Notes: generated by a model from the sequence alone, not told the origin. A DNA stretch of 64,000 nucleotides from Rhizobium mesoamericanum STM3625 (GCF_000312665.1 NZ_HF536773.1:359582-423581); one strand, 5' to 3'; positions 26,902-36,492 are shown, counted from the first letter of the stretch. Translations and numbers: made by a program.

Positions 26902-28209
26902 CTACTCCTCCCGAAATGCACGGGCCAACTGGTCCGTAAACGGCTTTGCGAGATAGCCGAGCGCCGTGCGCTCGCCCGTCTCGATGAAGGCTTCAACCGG
27001 CATCCCGGCAACCGGAGCCAGCGGCCCAAGTCTTTGCCATTCGCTCTCGGGCACTGCGACGCGAAGCGTGTAAAAGGATTGACCGGAATGTGCGTCTGTT
27101 GTCAGATCCGCGGAGATAGATTGAACGCGTCCCCTCAGTTCAGGCGTGGTCCTGTAACTGAACGCGGTAAACCGCAGGCTGACTTCCTTGCCGATAGCGA
27201 CCTCGTCGACGTCCTGTGGCGACAGCTTCAGCTCAGGTGTGAGCACGTCATGATCGGGGACGATCTGCATGATGGCCTCGGCAGGCGCGATTACGGCTCC
27301 CGATGCGTGGACGGCGAGCTGATGGACAATACCGTCTTGCGGTGCCCTGATGTCGACGTGCCGGAGCTCGTCCTCCATCGCAACGCGCCGCTCCGCATAT
27401 TCGCCGCTGTCGCCTTCGGCCTGCCTGAGCTGCTCGGACACCTCGCTTCGGTGATCGTCGCCCACCTGGATAATCTGCAACTCGGTTTCGGCAATCTTTC
27501 CTTTGATCTCGGCTGTCGAGGCAACCAGACTGCCGAGTTCCCCCGTCAAATCCGCTGCATCGCGCTGCAGGGCGTAGACGCGTGTCGCGGGAATGGCTCC
27601 TTGCCGAAGCAACGGCTCCAGGCTTGCAAGTTCCTTGTCGATGATCCCGATTGCCCGACGCTTACCGTCCTGCTGCGCCGACAGACCCTCGCCCTGTTGC
27701 TCGAGCTGACGAACGCGTTCGCGCAGTTGCGCCGTCCTTCCGTCGAGAGATGCGCGACGGTCATAAAACAGCCGCTGCTCGGCGGCTATGAGGGCCGCGG
27801 TCTGAGCGGCATCGGTGCCGCTGATAGCAGCCGGAAACAGGATGGCATCGCGGCCGTCGCGTTCTGCCTTGAGCCTCGCGGACCGAGCCGTGAGTTCCCT
27901 CAGCCGCTGCGATATGATCGCGAGATTGGCCTTTGTCTGCGTGTCGTCGAGATGGACGAGAATCTGGCCGGCCGTGACGCGATCGCCGTTGCGGACGAAA
28001 ACCTGCCCCACCGTGCCGCCCTTCTGATGCTTCACCGGTTTGACGTAGCTGTCGACGACGAGCATGCCCTGTGCGATCACAGCGCCGTTGATACGGATCG
28101 CCGAGGCCAGTCCGCCAAGAACGCCGACGAGGAGGATCCCGGTGGTAAGGGCAAGCAGAGTAAGACGGCGGATCGCCCTTTCTGTCGATGTTGCGGCGGC
28201 TTTGATCAT
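26902..28209 (-). CDS. Type I secretion membrane-fusion protein (HlyD/PrsE-like)
   Basis: 435 residues. One transmembrane helix at about 20-40 (LLALTTGILLVGVLGGLASAI) is followed by a barrel/lipoyl segment GAVIAQGMLVVDSYVKPVKHQKGGTVGQVFVRNGDRV, a long coiled coil (about 90-290) and the returning half of the lipoyl domain VDIRAPQDGIVHQL, then a beta-barrel. It joins the inner-membrane ATPase to an outer-membrane TolC protein, which is not in the window. Its ATG overlaps the ATPase stop as ATGA. Confidence 0.9.
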   Translation of the reverse strand: MIKAAATSTERAIRRLTLLALTTGILLVGVLGGLASAIRINGAVIAQGMLVVDSYVKPVKHQKGGTVGQVFVRNGDRVTAGQILVHLDDTQTKANLAIISQRLRELTARSARLKAERDGRDAILFPAAISGTDAAQTAALIAAEQRLFYDRRASLDGRTAQLRERVRQLEQQGEGLSAQQDGKRRAIGIIDKELASLEPLLRQGAIPATRVYALQRDAADLTGELGSLVASTAEIKGKIAETELQIIQVGDDHRSEVSEQLRQAEGDSGEYAERRVAMEDELRHVDIRAPQDGIVHQLAVHASGAVIAPAEAIMQIVPDHDVLTPELKLSPQDVDEVAIGKEVSLRFTAFSYRTTPELRGRVQSISADLTTDAHSGQSFYTLRVAVPESEWQRLGPLAPVAGMPVEAFIETGERTALGYLAKPFTDQLARAFREE

Positions 28210-29951
28210 GACGATGCTCCGTCGCCGGCGCGCAACAGTCGGACGAACGAACCGGTGGCCACTGCCGGCTTTGGTCCTGTCTTGAGAACAGCACCCTTCG
28301 GACCGAAGGCCTTGGCGCGGCCGCCTTCGAGAACCAGGACCTTATCGACGACAGAAAGTGCGCTCTGCCGGTGGGCGATGATCAACACCACTCCCTGGCG
28401 CGAGCGAATACCCTCGATCGCCTGCGCGAGTGCCAGCTCACCTGAAACGTCAAGATTGGAATTCGGTTCGTCGAGCACGACAAGGAACGGATCGTCATAA
28501 AGTGCCCTCGCCAACCCGATGCGCTGCCGCTGGCCCGCCGACAGCGCCACTCCCTGCTCGCCGATCCGCGTGTCGAAACCATCAGAAAAGCCCACAATCA
28601 TATCGTAGACGCCCGCCGCCCGGGCAGCGGCAATGATCAACTCCGAAGAAGCTTGCGGATCGAAGCGGGCGATGTTGTCGGCGATCGTTCCCTCAAACAA
28701 CGATACCTCCTGTGGCAGGTAACCGATGTGACGGCCAAGCGCTGCCGGCGTCCATTGTGAAAGCGACGCTCCATCCAGCCTGATATCTCCGCCAAAGGCT
28801 GACCATAGGCCAACGACACCCCGCGCCAACGAAGACTTGCCAGAGGCACTCGGACCGATGATGCCGACTGCTTCACCTGCTTTGACCTCGAAAGATACGC
28901 CGCGAATGATCGGTATTTTTGAGCCCGGAGCTCCGAGGTGAAGGTTCTCAACCGTCAGTGATTGCCGAGGCGCCGGCAGCGCGACCTCGCGCGGCGTCTC
29001 GTCAGAGAGCCGGATTTCGCGGTCCAGCCGAGACCAGGCCTGGCGCGCAGCTGCAAATCCTCGCCAATGTGCAATGGCAAGTTCGATCGGGGCGAGCGCG
29101 CGGCTAACGAGAATGGAGCTCGCAATCATGATGCCACCGGTCGCTTCCTGGCGAATGACCAGTATGGCGCCAACCGCCAGCACGGCGGACTGCAGCAACA
29201 TGCGCATGGTCCGCGACAGCGTCGAAAGGGAGTTGACGAGAGTAGCGGTGCGCAAGTGACTGTCGAGGTGGCGTTGGTTGACCTTAGCCCAACGGGTCGA
29301 AAGGGCCGCAGCAAAACCCATCGCGACCACCGCTTCGGAGTTGCGCCTCGCGGTTTCGGCAAATGCCATTCGCTCAGCCAGGATCGTGACCGTCTCTCTC
29401 GTCGGTTGGCGCGACGTGAGCTCGGCAAGCAGTGCGAGACCGGTCAGGATTAAAGCCCCAGCTGCGGCCGTGGCACCGATCCAGTGGTGAAACAGGAAAC
29501 AGAGCCCAAGATAGAACGGCATCCAGGGCAGATCGAACAACGCTCCTGGGCCCGGACCGGATAGAAACCCACGAACTGTATCGATATCGCGGATCGTCTG
29601 CAGACCATCACCGGGTGACGGTTTGCGCGATGCAGACAGCGCGACCGAGAGAAAGGCCCGTCCTGAGAACCGCTCGTCCACCGCCCGTCCGATCTGCCCC
29701 AGAAGCAGAGATCGCGTGAGATCAAGCAGCCACTGGAAGCCAAAGAGGGTTACAACGATGACGATCAAACCGATGAGTGTCGGCAAGCTGCGGCTGGGAA
29801 TGACGCGATCATAGACTTGCAGCATGAAAAACGAACCGGTGAGCGCCAGGATATTGACGAGGCAACTGGTCACCCCAAGCCCGAGAGCGCCAACGCGCAA
29901 CGACGAGACGAGGCCAAAGAAAGAGCGCGGCTGAGAAAGGGCTTCCGACAA
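28206..29951 (-). CDS. Type I secretion ABC ATPase/permease (PrsD-like)
   Basis: 581 residues: transmembrane domain about 20-310, ATPase domain about 330-560 with Walker A GIIGPSASGKSS, signature LSAGQRQR and Walker B VVLDEPNSNLD. PrsD-type transporters lack a C39 peptidase domain and export RTX proteins in one step; none is seen here. Start is TTG with AAGGAG five bases upstream; no ATG fits the conserved N-terminus. It is the first of three genes (ATPase, adaptor, GH16 substrate). Confidence 0.9.
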   Translation of the reverse strand: MSEALSQPRSFFGLVSSLRVGALGLGVTSCLVNILALTGSFFMLQVYDRVIPSRSLPTLIGLIVIVVTLFGFQWLLDLTRSLLLGQIGRAVDERFSGRAFLSVALSASRKPSPGDGLQTIRDIDTVRGFLSGPGPGALFDLPWMPFYLGLCFLFHHWIGATAAAGALILTGLALLAELTSRQPTRETVTILAERMAFAETARRNSEAVVAMGFAAALSTRWAKVNQRHLDSHLRTATLVNSLSTLSRTMRMLLQSAVLAVGAILVIRQEATGGIMIASSILVSRALAPIELAIAHWRGFAAARQAWSRLDREIRLSDETPREVALPAPRQSLTVENLHLGAPGSKIPIIRGVSFEVKAGEAVGIIGPSASGKSSLARGVVGLWSAFGGDIRLDGASLSQWTPAALGRHIGYLPQEVSLFEGTIADNIARFDPQASSELIIAAARAAGVYDMIVGFSDGFDTRIGEQGVALSAGQRQRIGLARALYDDPFLVVLDEPNSNLDVSGELALAQAIEGIRSRQGVVLIIAHRQSALSVVDKVLVLEGGRAKAFGPKGAVLKTGPKPAVATGSFVRLLRAGDGASS

Positions 29952-30748
29952 ATGGGCTCCTTGTGGCTAGCGCAGACGCACCATTGCCGAAGCGCTGGTC
30001 GTCGGAGAAAAAATAGTCATCGCTGCCTAGACTGAGCCAAAAGTGACCGGCTGACGACCGCAAACATCAGCATCTGTTTCACTAAGCGCTAAACCGCCAA
30101 ACCAGGGGTTAAGCGCGAAGTCACGTACCAGTCACGACGTTAATCAACTGTCTTTTTCCGAGTGAAGGAATGTAATTGCTGCCCAACCGATCAGTACTAT
30201 GGGGCGCACTTCAGGAAGAGAATTAAATAACGGTTGCTTTTGCGCTTGGATTTGCATTTCGAACTAAGGTTTCGAGGCCTCGCAAGTCTCGTCGGCAGCG
30301 ATCTCGCTCAAATGAGGTGCTCGATGCAGCGGATCGCCGAGCAACAAACGTCAACACCCAGCGATCATACAAATTCAGCAGCGTTGAATAAGTATCACAC
30401 AGTATCGCGAAGCCTTCGACTAGCAATTGTTGGCTGCCGAACGGACAGCCGGTTGAGACTTTGCTTGGGAAAGAGCCCGACAAATACCACCGATTTGTGC
30501 CCCACGAGTTGGAACGACGACCCCGCAAGGCCATTCCGGCGGCCTCCAGAGTGGCGGTGGCTCAACCGCGGCGCCACGCCCAGCTTGAGCGCCGGACGAA
30601 GAAGAGCTTTACCAGATAGTCCGACCGGTAACCCCGTGTGACCGTGCAGTGATGATGTTGCCGGATCTGCGCATACGCCATGTCCCGCCTTAAGGGCCGG
30701 CGCCTTCGTCATCAAAGCTTCATGTGGCTCTGCCATGACCTGATGACG
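29952..30748. other. Long intergenic region, no recognised gene
   Basis: About 800 bases between the secretion operon and the divergent phosphatase gene. Short open frames on both strands look like neither each other nor known families. The part 30540-30740 has the feel of a rhizobial dispersed intergenic element, but I cannot confirm copies elsewhere. Both divergent promoters must be here. Confidence 0.5.
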
Positions 30749-31594
30749 ATGTCGAATCCGATTCCTTGCGAACTCTCCACAGTGTCATCCCGCATCTCAC
30801 CAGCTGCTTCGCCGCGTCTTGCCGCATTGGCAAAAGCAATTCTCATCGGTGGCGCTAAAGCGCGCAACTCTCTACGTCGCCGTCTCGATGGCGAGTTGGT
30901 CGCAAAAGCGCCCAGGGATTATCAGACGGAGATCGACGTCGCAGTCGAGCGAATTATAGTCGACGAATTGAACAGGTCCTTTCCCACCTATGCAATCAAA
31001 GGTGAAGAGGCGGTTGGCAACCGGAACGCCAAGGACGGAGCACCGGCGATCTATATAGATCCAATCGACGGGACCACGAATTTCGCCTGGGGCATCCCGC
31101 ATTTCGGAATGACCATCTCGATCGTGGAGGACGGTCAACTCGTGGCTGGCGTCGTCTACGATGCAATGGTGGACGAGCTTTTCAGCGCCGAGTTGGGCGG
31201 CGGGGCATACCTCGATGGCGAGCGCATCCAATGTGTCAGCTCCAAGGGAACTGAAGATGTGCTCGTCGGCGCCGGGCTGCCAATCCCCGGCCAGCTAAAA
31301 GCCGTGTCCGAGGAAGTCTATTTCAACGCGCTCAAACGATTGATGGCGACCACCGCTGGCGTGCGGCGGCTGGGTTCAGCTGCACTGTCCATCGCCTATG
31401 TCGCCTGCGGGCGCCTTGATGGCTTTTTCGAGGACGGGCTGTCGCTGCACGATTACGGCGCTTCTGCCTTGCTGGTGCGCGAGGCGGGCGGCGTGGTTTC
31501 CGCTTTCAATGGTGGGCCTGTTACAGCCAGCGGAGACATTCTTGCCGGAAACCAGGTCCTCCATCCCTGGCTGGTTGCAGGCTTTCAGGCCTGA
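30749..31594 (+). CDS. Inositol monophosphatase family protein
   Basis: 281 residues, the usual length. Metal-binding motifs are complete: Glu86-Glu87 in KGEEAVG, Asp104, Asp107 in IDPIDGTTNF, and the C-terminal HDYGASALLVREAGG with its Asp. Such enzymes hydrolyse inositol phosphates, 3'-phosphoadenosine 5'-phosphate, fructose bisphosphate or other sugar phosphates; sequence alone does not decide. It is convergent with, and overlaps by 10 bases, the phosphodiesterase gene of the ABC operon, which suggests that it removes the phosphate left after diester cleavage. ATG 30749 is preferred over 30743. Confidence 0.88.
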   Translation: MSNPIPCELSTVSSRISPAASPRLAALAKAILIGGAKARNSLRRRLDGELVAKAPRDYQTEIDVAVERIIVDELNRSFPTYAIKGEEAVGNRNAKDGAPAIYIDPIDGTTNFAWGIPHFGMTISIVEDGQLVAGVVYDAMVDELFSAELGGGAYLDGERIQCVSSKGTEDVLVGAGLPIPGQLKAVSEEVYFNALKRLMATTAGVRRLGSAALSIAYVACGRLDGFFEDGLSLHDYGASALLVREAGGVVSAFNGGPVTASGDILAGNQVLHPWLVAGFQA

Positions 31595-32436
31595 TCTTCC
31601 ATCAAAAGCCGCTCCAGGCCAACCGGATCGTCGGTCGTGATCTGGTCGGCCTTCAGCTCGAGCAGGCGGTTGACGCCTGGTAGAGCCTGCGGCACCGCCG
31701 AGTTGACCGTGTAGGCGTCGATTAGCCGCCCCGCGTCGTGAAATGCGGCAATCAGGTCATAGCCTGCCTGATCAGCATGGAGCACCAAGCGTCGGTTGAG
31801 ATAGATCATCTGCGCGCGCGGAACTGCGTTAAGAGCGCCAGCAACGAAGCCCGCAAAATCGCGCGTTTCCATCAGCCGCTCCATGGCGCCGTCGTGGCAC
31901 GGGTCGTAGCCGATTGCCATCTCAGGCACGGCCTGCGACAGTCGCTCGACGGCAAGCGCGTCACCGCCTGACAGAATGACAGAGCCGGCAACCGGGGAAA
32001 CGGCCGCAGCGAATGCGGCAATGTCGGCGTCACCGATGGTGTCAGAATTCTCTTTCAGGTCAAGCTGCAGGCCCGCTCCCGGATGTGGGCTGATCCGAGC
32101 GAGCAGTTGTCCAAGATCATCGAGCATCATGACCTTATGGCCGCTCGGCTTGCCGAATGGGTCCCGTAGATGCAGGCTCTTCAGATAGGCCCCGGATGCC
32201 TCGCGAACCGGACCGGCCCCTGTTGTCGCCGCGTCGAGCATCTCGTCATGCAGAACAGCGAAGCCATCACCGGCAAAGCGGACAAGATCGATCTCCACGC
32301 TGGCACCGAGTTCCATACCTTCAATGATACGTTCACCTGTAAAGGAAATGTCTCCGGCAAAACGGTGACCCCGATGCCACTTCAGCCAGGTGCGATGTCC
32401 GCCTCTTTCAATCGCTATTCCCCGACCTTTAAGCAT
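31585..32436 (-). CDS. Glycerophosphodiester phosphodiesterase family
   Basis: 283 residues with a GDPD TIM-barrel: ASVEIDLVRFAGDGFAVLHDEMLD contains the conserved E-x-D and LHDE, and GLQLDLKEN, GYDPCHDGAM and ITTDDP are later family landmarks. GDPD enzymes cleave glycerophosphodiesters to an alcohol and glycerol-3-phosphate or a related phosphate. The usual N-terminal HRG is present as WHRGHRF. It has no signal, so it acts on imported substrate. The ATG at 32436 overlaps the transporter ATPase stop by 8 bases; the ribosome binding site is weak, in line with translational coupling. Confidence 0.85.
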   Translation of the reverse strand: MLKGRGIAIERGGHRTWLKWHRGHRFAGDISFTGERIIEGMELGASVEIDLVRFAGDGFAVLHDEMLDAATTGAGPVREASGAYLKSLHLRDPFGKPSGHKVMMLDDLGQLLARISPHPGAGLQLDLKENSDTIGDADIAAFAAAVSPVAGSVILSGGDALAVERLSQAVPEMAIGYDPCHDGAMERLMETRDFAGFVAGALNAVPRAQMIYLNRRLVLHADQAGYDLIAAFHDAGRLIDAYTVNSAVPQALPGVNRLLELKADQITTDDPVGLERLLMEDQA

Positions 32437-33508
32437 GCCCAAACGCCCGATCGTTTTGTCGAGCCGATAAGGGGGCGGATTCGTAGACAAGCCGATTTTC
32501 CCGGAACGCCCTGAAGGCCGCGGGGACTGGGTCCACCAACGTGCCTGTCGTCCAGTCGCTGTTGCCCTGCGTCATCACTTTCAGCCTTATCCCATCGACG
32601 AGATCGATTTCGACGATCTTATGGGTGCCAAAATCGATGCTGCGGTGAACGATGCCGGCCCCCTTCCCCTTCGCCTCGACCAGCGACAGCGCCTCCGGGC
32701 GAACTGCAAGCACGATTTCCCCATCCTGAACGGCAACGGGGAGCGAAAAGGCTGCATGTTGGCTCCATCCGGCCTTTACAGTCGTTTTAATGAAGTTCAT
32801 CGAGCCGATGAACCCGGCGACAAACTCGGTCTGCGGCTCACGGTAAATGCGATCGGGCGGCGCGATCTGTTCGGTGCAGCCATCGCGCATTACCACGATC
32901 CGGTCGGCGAGCGCCAGCGCCTCGTCCTGCCCGTGCGTGACGAAGAGCGTGGTTATGCCAAGCCGCTGCTGGATGTCGCGCACCTCCTCGCGCAGCCGCT
33001 CGCGCAAGTGTTGATCGAGGCTGGCGAACGGTTCGTCGAGCAGCAGGATCTTTGGTTCAAGCACAAGCGAGCGGGCAAGTGCCACACGCTGCTGCTGGCC
33101 ACCCGATAGCTGCGTGGTCATGCGTTTGCCGTAGTCGGTAAGGCCGACGAGGGTCAATGCCTGTTCCACGCGCTCCTCGATCTCAGCTTTCGGAAGTCGG
33201 CGAAGTCTCAGACCGAATGCAATGTTGTTGAAGACGTCCATATGCGTCCACAGTGCATGACTCTGGAAAACCATGCCTGTCGGCCGCCTTTCCGGCGGCA
33301 TTGCCGTAACATCCTTTCCGTCGATCAGGATGCTTCCTGCAGTCGGCGCCTCAAAACCGCCAATCATGCGCAACAATGTCGACTTTCCTGAGCCGGAAGG
33401 ACCAAGCAGGCAGACCAGTTCTGCGTCTTCAACATGGAGCGAGACATCACGAACCGCATGGGAGGTGCCGAAGCTCTTCGAGACGCTCTTTATGGTCAAG
33501 CGTGCCAT
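32429..33508 (-). CDS. ABC transporter ATPase (PotA/UgpC/AfuC type)
   Basis: 359 residues. The ATPase domain (about 1-235) has Walker A LGPSGSGKST, signature LSGGQQQR and Walker B ILLLDEPFASLD; the C-terminal ~120 residues are a TOBE-type regulatory domain. It energises import of the ligand held by the family-1 binding protein encoded at the head of the operon. GGAAGGGA lies about seven bases before the ATG. Order in the operon: binding protein, two permeases, this ATPase, phosphodiesterase. Confidence 0.9.
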   Translation of the reverse strand: MARLTIKSVSKSFGTSHAVRDVSLHVEDAELVCLLGPSGSGKSTLLRMIGGFEAPTAGSILIDGKDVTAMPPERRPTGMVFQSHALWTHMDVFNNIAFGLRLRRLPKAEIEERVEQALTLVGLTDYGKRMTTQLSGGQQQRVALARSLVLEPKILLLDEPFASLDQHLRERLREEVRDIQQRLGITTLFVTHGQDEALALADRIVVMRDGCTEQIAPPDRIYREPQTEFVAGFIGSMNFIKTTVKAGWSQHAAFSLPVAVQDGEIVLAVRPEALSLVEAKGKGAGIVHRSIDFGTHKIVEIDLVDGIRLKVMTQGNSDWTTGTLVDPVPAAFRAFRENRLVYESAPLSARQNDRAFGHA

Positions 33509-33545
33509 CTTAATCCCTTCCTGGTGTCTTTTGCCGCAACGAACA

Positions 33546-34370
33546 TCATGCTCCCAAGCCCTTCGCGAAGGTTCCTGTGCCGATGACCCTGCGCGCAAAC
33601 ATCAGTGCGATGAAAGATGGAACCCACAGCATGACGGAGAGCACGGCGCCGTATTGAACCACGATCTGATTGTTGATGAAGGTGACCATCAGCACCGGCA
33701 TCGTGCGAATTTCCGGCGCGCCGATCAGCCATGCCCCTTCTGTTTCGTAGAACGTCGCGACAAAAGTCAGCAAGACCGCCGCCACGATCGTCGGAGCCGC
33801 CTGCGGCAACGTGATTGACCAGAATACACGCAAAGGGGCCGCCCCGGCATCGCGCGCTGCCTCCTCCATGCGCCGATCAACGTTTTGGAAGGCAGCGACC
33901 GGGATCCAGATCATCAGCATCAAGGTTCCGACCAACTGAATGAGAACGACGCCCCAGAATGTGCTGATCAGACCGATCCGCAGGAAGATGCCAGCAATTG
34001 CCACCAAGAGCCCGAATTTCGGAAACGCGTGCGAGGCGAGAAACGACAGGAAGAGGATATTCCTGGCCGGAAATTTCATCCGCGCGAATGCATAGGCGGC
34101 CGGAAGACAGATCACAGCGGAAAGAATAGTCACCGTCATCGCCAACCGAAGGCTAAGAAAAAGGGCCTCCCAGACATCGGTTCGCGACAGTGTCAGGGAC
34201 CAATAGCGCAATCCGAAATGCTGCGGGACCACAGCCGGGTAACGCCAGACCTCGCTGAAGGCCCAGGTTCCGACAACCACCAGCGGCAAAGCGATGAAAA
34301 GCGTCAACAGCAATGCCAGCAAGACGCCGATCCAATCTGCTTCGGCAACGGCAAGTCTTGCGCGTCCCAT
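33546..34370 (-). CDS. ABC transporter permease (second of pair)
   Basis: 274 residues with six transmembrane segments and the EAA-type loop EAARDAGAAPLRVFWSITLPQAAPT facing the ATPase. It belongs to the binding-protein-dependent permease family used by spermidine, iron or phosphonate importers. The ATG at 34370 shares one base with the stop of the first permease (TGATG), which fixes the start. Pairs with the upstream permease to form the channel. Confidence 0.9.
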   Translation of the reverse strand: MGRARLAVAEADWIGVLLALLLTLFIALPLVVVGTWAFSEVWRYPAVVPQHFGLRYWSLTLSRTDVWEALFLSLRLAMTVTILSAVICLPAAYAFARMKFPARNILFLSFLASHAFPKFGLLVAIAGIFLRIGLISTFWGVVLIQLVGTLMLMIWIPVAAFQNVDRRMEEAARDAGAAPLRVFWSITLPQAAPTIVAAVLLTFVATFYETEGAWLIGAPEIRTMPVLMVTFINNQIVVQYGAVLSVMLWVPSFIALMFARRVIGTGTFAKGLGA

Positions 34371-35260
34371 CACACGCCTCCCCTGTTTCGGGCAATAGAG
34401 CGCACGTAGAAAATCCCGAATACGAGGCAAAAGCCGAAGGCGATCACAGCCTGCGTCAGGGCGTTGACGGGATCGTTCATGTCCGAGAATGTTCGTTGCA
34501 TGAAGGGACCCATCATCTCCGGCGAAGCCGGCCCGAGAAGATACGGCAGTGTGAAGGACGAAAAGACCCCAAGGATCGCAAAAGAAGTTGTGACGAGGAG
34601 CGAATTTCCCATGCGCGGCAAAATGATCGAGAGGAAGACGCGGGGCGGCGAAGCACCGACGTCGCGCGCCGCCTCAATCGAGCTTTTCGGGATATTGCCC
34701 AACCCTGCCGTCAGCATCAGGACAGTGAGCGGCAGGTTGTCCCAGACGAGCCCGATGACCGGACCCCAGGGCGTAAGATAAGGAGATGGCAGCTTTGGCA
34801 ATCCGACGGCGTTCAGCAGTACGTCGACGGCGCCGTTTGGTCCAATGGTGCGGATAAGTGCATAGGACAGGATGATCGAGGGCACGAACATCGGGAAGAT
34901 GGCAAGCCCCTGCACATAGGTGGAGAGCGGTCCATGAGAAAATCGAAGGTAGAGCGCGATCGGAAGACCAGTTGCCAGAAGCAACAGGCCGCAGATCAAG
35001 GTCGTCCAGAGCGTGACCCAAAGATTGGCACGACTGTATTGGTCGCTGAAGAAGAAGTGATAGGAGGCGAAGGATAGCGCCGAGGTGCCGTCCTGCTGTG
35101 TGATAAACACCGTGCTCGCCACCGCCGATAGGATCGGGTAGATGATCAGCCAGGCCAGAAGAAGCACAGGCAGGGCAACCAACAAAAGCCCCACCCGGCC
35201 CTGCCCACTCGCCGGCGCAGAAAGCCGCGCCGTAAGCGGAAGTGTGATGGACCTGCGCAT
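34370..35260 (-). CDS. ABC transporter permease (first of pair)
   Basis: 296 residues with six main transmembrane segments and the EAA loop IEAARDVGASPPRVFLSIILPRMGNS. The ATG at 35260 overlaps the binding-protein stop as TAATG. The N-terminal ~25 residues are cytoplasmic and variable. With its partner it forms the pore of the putative phosphodiester importer. Confidence 0.9.
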   Translation of the reverse strand: MRRSITLPLTARLSAPASGQGRVGLLLVALPVLLLAWLIIYPILSAVASTVFITQQDGTSALSFASYHFFFSDQYSRANLWVTLWTTLICGLLLLATGLPIALYLRFSHGPLSTYVQGLAIFPMFVPSIILSYALIRTIGPNGAVDVLLNAVGLPKLPSPYLTPWGPVIGLVWDNLPLTVLMLTAGLGNIPKSSIEAARDVGASPPRVFLSIILPRMGNSLLVTTSFAILGVFSSFTLPYLLGPASPEMMGPFMQRTFSDMNDPVNALTQAVIAFGFCLVFGIFYVRSIARNRGGV

Positions 35261-36405
35261 TACGTGCGGCTTATGCCCGGCGCGACGTTGCGATACCAAC
35301 CGTCGTTGATGGTGGTTTCCCAGTCACCAGCCGGGAAGGTCGGGATCGTCGCCGGAATGACGTCGGCATACTTCTGACGCAGTTCATCCGAAATGTGATC
35401 CCAGGAAATGCCAGGAAAGCCGCCGATTTCAGTGATGATTGCTTCCTGCATCTCCTTCGTCAAAAGGAAAGCGGCAAGCTTCATCGCAGCCTCATTGTTG
35501 GCACCGTTCGAAAATACCGTCATGCGAGAGAAGCCGCCGCATAGCGCCAGATCACCGAGCTGGACGAGACCAGTGGTTTCCGGCAGGACGCCCTGTGAAA
35601 TCGCCTGCAAGACCTGGTCGGACCAGACCGGCGTCATTGTCACGACGCCTTGCGCAAGAAGCTGGATCGACTGCGTGTTTCCGGCCGTATACGCGCCCTT
35701 CTCGTACAGCGACGGCGCCAGATCGTTGAGAAGCGCCCAGGCTGGTTTCAATGCTTGATTGGCGTAGTCGGCTGTGAAGTTGTCGATCGTGAACTTCTTC
35801 GGGTCGCGGCCATTGGCTTCATGAATAGCGCGGCGAACAAAGTTGCCGCCGGAACCACCCTTATCCGGACGATTGTAGATGAACTGGCCCGGGTTGGCCT
35901 TGATCCAGGCTGTCAGCTGCTCCCAGCTCTTGGGGGCATCCTTCGGATCGAGCTTGGTCTTGTCATAGGCGAGCAGCACCTGCGAGCCGCGATAGGGCAG
36001 AGAGTACTTGCTGTCGAAAGCGAGTGGATTGACGTGATCGAAGCCTTTGATGTTCTGCGCCGAGAACTCCACCCAAAGGCCGGCCTCCGCACCGGATGCC
36101 GGAAGGCGCGGATCGAAAGTTTCGAAAATATCGGCTTGCGGGTCCGCCTTCGTCTTGAGAGCCGCCAGAGCGCGGTCTGCAATGGCGCGCAAACCAGTAT
36201 TGTCGCCAGCGTCTGTGATCTTCACAACCACACCCGGGTAAGCCTTTTCAAAGGCCGGGCGGACGACGTTGTTCCAGAAGTCGATGATGTTTGCGTCCGA
36301 TCCGCTGTAGAGATCGATCGTCGTTGTCGCTGCCGATGCAATGCGTGGCAGCATCAGCATACCAGCGGCCGCGGTGCTGGTGACGAGGAAATCGCGTCTG
36401 TTCAT
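35260..36405 (-). CDS. ABC transporter substrate-binding protein (family 1, Tat signal)
   Basis: 381 residues. The N-terminus MNRRDFLVTSTAAAGMLMLPRIASA is a twin-arginine signal with AxA cleavage, so the mature protein is periplasmic. The rest is a family-1 extracellular binding protein (IDLYSGSDANIIDFW, SLPYRGSQVLLAYD, NRPDKGGSGGNF). Such proteins carry iron, polyamines, sugars or phosphorus compounds. The phosphodiesterase in the same operon argues for a phosphodiester ligand; this is inference. GGAG lies before the ATG at 36405. A 16-bp palindrome is 88 bases upstream. Confidence 0.88.
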   Translation of the reverse strand: MNRRDFLVTSTAAAGMLMLPRIASAATTTIDLYSGSDANIIDFWNNVVRPAFEKAYPGVVVKITDAGDNTGLRAIADRALAALKTKADPQADIFETFDPRLPASGAEAGLWVEFSAQNIKGFDHVNPLAFDSKYSLPYRGSQVLLAYDKTKLDPKDAPKSWEQLTAWIKANPGQFIYNRPDKGGSGGNFVRRAIHEANGRDPKKFTIDNFTADYANQALKPAWALLNDLAPSLYEKGAYTAGNTQSIQLLAQGVVTMTPVWSDQVLQAISQGVLPETTGLVQLGDLALCGGFSRMTVFSNGANNEAAMKLAAFLLTKEMQEAIITEIGGFPGISWDHISDELRQKYADVIPATIPTFPAGDWETTINDGWYRNVAPGISRT

Positions 36406-36492
36406 AACCCTCTCCATTGGCTCGGATGTAGAAGGCCGTGCTACGCCTCGAGCGTAACAGCGTCATGACAGCGCAGCGTTCTCGATGAAAGT

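Noticed and set aside
30395..30736. 113-codon minus-strand frame in the 800-base gap
   Set aside because: Unusual composition and no start signals; possibly part of a dispersed repeat but not a credible protein.
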